Assembly (NCBI GenBank): GCA_030600505.1
Contig: JAUVLY010000062.1
Coordinates: forward strand, 1-5,439
DNA from: Candidatus Falkowiibacteriota bacterium
Lineage (GTDB): Bacteria > Patescibacteriota > Patescibacteriia > Patescibacteriales > UBA12075
Length of the DNA: 5,439 nucleotides
Reading direction: 5' to 3'
The notes under the pieces were generated by a model. It ran no database searches. It was not told where the DNA came from and was given only the letters and a program-made list of their open reading frames with translations. The position numbers were made by a program, and so were the translations under genes. The number at the start of each line of letters is the position of its first letter. Positions within the stretch are counted from its first letter, which is position 1. Shown one piece after another: positions 4,239-5,439 of this stretch.

Positions 4239-4250
4239 AGCATAAATTTC

Positions 4251-4291
4251 TCCCCCTCTCCTGGCTAGGAGAGGGGGCTGGGGGGAGAGGG
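4251..4291. repeat. GC-rich hairpin repeat downstream of ftsQ
   Basis: CCCCCTCTCCT (4252..4262) pairs perfectly with AGGAGAGGGGG (4267..4277) around GGCT, and a second G-rich copy (GGGGGGAGAGGG) follows to 4291. This type of C/T-then-G/A hairpin is common between genes in many bacteria. It lies 57 bp past the ftsQ stop and may end that transcript, but no clear T-run follows on -, so terminator function is uncertain. Confidence 0.65.
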
Positions 4292-4347
4292 AATAATTTT
4301 GCTAGCTAGCCATTTGTAGATTTGCATATCATCCGTAGATTTGAGTG

Positions 4348-5232
4348 TTAGCGATAGTATACTGAATCACCATAGCGCACATCAATATAGATCTTATTGG
4401 CAAAGTCATCCTTTAATTTCTCATTCTTGATTACCAAGAGTTTATTAATTTGCTTGTCAATGTCATTATTAATATTTATATAAATTTGCGGACCGGCCAG
4501 AATAGCCACCTTAACCGTATTTATTTCTTTATCTATTATAAATCTTTCTACTTTCAGCTCTTCAGAATAACTCTTAAATATATTAAACAGTGTAAAGACA
4601 GTTTCTAAATACTCTGTTTCGATTTGCGTTTGGTCATTGTAAATTCTATTGTCTGATAAATTCAGTATAATCGGATAGTCGCGTTCGCTCACTTCCAAAA
4701 GATTCGCCTCGGTAATTATTGCGCCATGTTTATCGGCATAATAATAATTGTCATTTTCTTCCAGAATAAAGGCGTATTCCTTTTCATGATAATTTATTAC
4801 AAGGCTGTTGGGCAATTTTCTTTGTATTGTTAAACGGTTAAGGGCATATTTGCGGTTAAGGGTCTCAGTTAATCTAGTGGTACTAAAGAGAAAAATATTG
4901 CGCTGAGGTATAATTGTCAGAATATTATCCCCTATTTGCTTCCATACATGTTCTTCGATTGTTTGATCGCCAATCTGCCCGGTACCGCTAACAACAACTT
5001 TTTGAATATCAAAATAATGTGAGTAAACCAAAAATATGACCGCAGTTACCAAAAGGAGCAGAGTTGAAAAGCTTATCATTTTTATGCGCCATGAAATATT
5101 TGCCCTAGGCAGAGACAAAACTCTTTTAGTGGATTTCTGAAAAAAAGGATTTTGATAATTTTTTGTGGAATATCGAAGCTTGCCTTTGGTTTTAAGAGAA
5201 TTTTTAAATTTTTGCCTATTATTTGACAACAT
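4348..5232 (-). CDS. ftsQ: Cell division protein FtsQ (DivIB-type, POTRA domain)
   Basis: The 294-residue bitopic membrane protein has a basic cytoplasmic N-terminus (about 1-50, many K/R), one transmembrane helix (about 52-71, ending FLVYSHYF) and an extracytoplasmic part. FDIQKVVVSGTGQIG at 74-88 is the typical opening of the FtsQ POTRA domain, followed by an alpha/beta region to about 150 with RKLPNSLVINYHEKEYAF, the usual junction to the beta domain. The end KIYIDVRYGDSVYYR closely fits the last strand of FtsQ proteins. FtsQ links early and late divisome proteins through FtsB/FtsL and the FtsWI synthase. The ATG has no Shine-Dalgarno; a terminator-like hairpin ends 20 nt upstream. No ftsA or ftsZ follows within the window, so the gene is separated from the usual dcw partners on its 3' side. 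Confidence 0.9.
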   Translation of the reverse strand: MLSNNRQKFKNSLKTKGKLRYSTKNYQNPFFQKSTKRVLSLPRANISWRIKMISFSTLLLLVTAVIFLVYSHYFDIQKVVVSGTGQIGDQTIEEHVWKQIGDNILTIIPQRNIFLFSTTRLTETLNRKYALNRLTIQRKLPNSLVINYHEKEYAFILEENDNYYYADKHGAIITEANLLEVSERDYPIILNLSDNRIYNDQTQIETEYLETVFTLFNIFKSYSEELKVERFIIDKEINTVKVAILAGPQIYININNDIDKQINKLLVIKNEKLKDDFANKIYIDVRYGDSVYYR

Positions 5233-5252
5233 TATGTTATTTTTGCTGGCGC

Positions 5253-5277
5253 AAAAAGCCGCAACCGCGAATGCGGC
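5253..5277 (-). terminator. Intrinsic terminator just before ftsQ
   Basis: On -, GCCGCA (5277 down to 5272) pairs perfectly with TGCGGC (5263 down to 5258) around an eight-base loop, followed at once by TTTTT. Only 20 nt remain before the ftsQ ATG, too few for a separate promoter downstream. An internal alternative pairing CCGC/GCGG could compete with the full stem. Confidence 0.65.
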
Positions 5278-5278
5278 A

Positions 5279-5358
5279 CATGCGAATTTAAATTTTAAAC
5301 ACCCTGTGCTCTCTAGCGCGGGTAATGGTAGTAACTACCTGCAGGGTAAACGCCCCGC
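5279..5358 (-). promoter_or_regulatory. Structured leader of ftsQ, candidate attenuator or riboswitch-like RNA
   Basis: On the - strand three hairpins follow one another: GCGGGG/CCCTGC (5358..5341, one G-U pair), GGTAG/CTACC (5339..5327), and ACCC-GCGC with GCAC-GGGT (5323..5301, one bulge). An alternative helix is possible between ACCCTG (5347..5342) and CAGGGT (5306..5301), which would break hairpins one and three and enclose the middle one. The terminator at 5253..5277 follows. I do not recognise a known riboswitch class. Confidence 0.45.
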
Positions 5359-5363
5359 AGTGT

Positions 5364-5380
5364 AGTAAATTATATTTACT
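5364..5380 (-). promoter_or_regulatory. 17-bp AT-rich palindrome over a TATAAT box, possible ftsQ promoter/operator
   Basis: AGTAAAT (5364..5370) and ATTTACT (5374..5380) are perfect inverted copies around TAT. A perfect - strand TATAAT (5374 down to 5369) lies inside, placing RNA start near 5362, just before the hairpin leader. The -35 at 17 bp (AAAAGA) is poor, so a bound activator or read-through from the upstream gene is as likely. It overlaps the stop codon of the upstream frame. Confidence 0.35.
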
Positions 5381-5439
5381 TAACAACATAATCTTTTATT
5401 ATTTGGCCAATAAGAAAGGCACTTACATGGTGTTTGCCA
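5376..5439 (-). CDS. C-terminal end of an unidentified upstream gene (20 aa)
   Basis: From the right edge a - strand frame reads GKHHVSAFLIGQIIKDYVVK and ends at TAA (5378..5376). It points the same way as ftsQ and lies 143 bp before it. The amphipathic, helix-like composition looks like a protein end, but a 20-codon open frame can occur by chance. In many genomes genes such as murB, murC or ddl precede ftsQ; I cannot match this tail to any of them. Confidence 0.4.
   Translation of the reverse strand, partial: GKHHVSAFLIGQIIKDYVVK

Noticed and set aside
4316..4343. Direct repeat GTAGATTTG (4316..4324 and 4335..4343) after ftsQ
   Set aside because: Nine bases repeated twice in AT-rich DNA with no further copy; it may be chance and has no clear role.
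5165..5365. Plus-strand 66-codon frame over the ftsQ start and leader
   Set aside because: It overlaps the ftsQ N-terminus and the hairpin leader, has no ribosome site, and its end crosses the terminator and palindromes.

Overview
This window looks like chromosomal DNA of an uncultured bacterium with a small genome. The gene content, lysine- and isoleucine-rich proteins, small compact genes and intergenic palindromic repeats would suit the Candidate Phyla Radiation (Patescibacteria, Parcubacteria-like). That assignment is an inference from style and is not proven by any single marker. Stops TAA, TAG and TGA all appear to be used, so genetic code 11 fits.

Layout, left half, all genes on +: the last 35 codons of glutamyl-tRNA synthetase (gltX); a 44-residue single-span membrane protein with an excellent Shine-Dalgarno and its own terminator; a 422-residue membrane-anchored coiled-coil M23 peptidase (EnvC/PcsB-like architecture); and a 125-residue SprT-like HEVAH metalloprotein bracketed by two direct copies of a GC-rich repeat. 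Right half, all genes on -: a complete Xer-type tyrosine recombinase; a newly noticed 55-residue membrane protein; the divisome protein FtsQ; and the last 20 codons of an unidentified gene running off the right edge.

The most notable find is a 28-bp dif-like site at 3792..3819, about 300 bp upstream of the xer gene. It has two 11-bp arms in inverted orientation around a 6-bp centre and matches both the E. coli and B. subtilis dif sites at 19 of 28 positions by eye. Gene direction changes from + to - close by, as expected where the two replichores meet. The window may therefore be the replication terminus, with a compact xer-dif module and cell-wall/division genes around it.

Four copies of a palindromic repeat (TGTCAT[T/C]CTGA ends) each lie just upstream of a gene and point the same way as that gene. 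At least two of them appear to be inside 5' untranslated leaders, downstream of extended -10 promoters. The ftsQ gene has a separate leader of about 140 bp with several hairpins, an alternative long-range pairing and an intrinsic terminator only 20 nt before the start codon, which suggests attenuation. The xer gene has a -10 box so close to its ATG that the mRNA is probably leaderless.

No tRNA, rRNA, CRISPR array or insertion sequence was seen.
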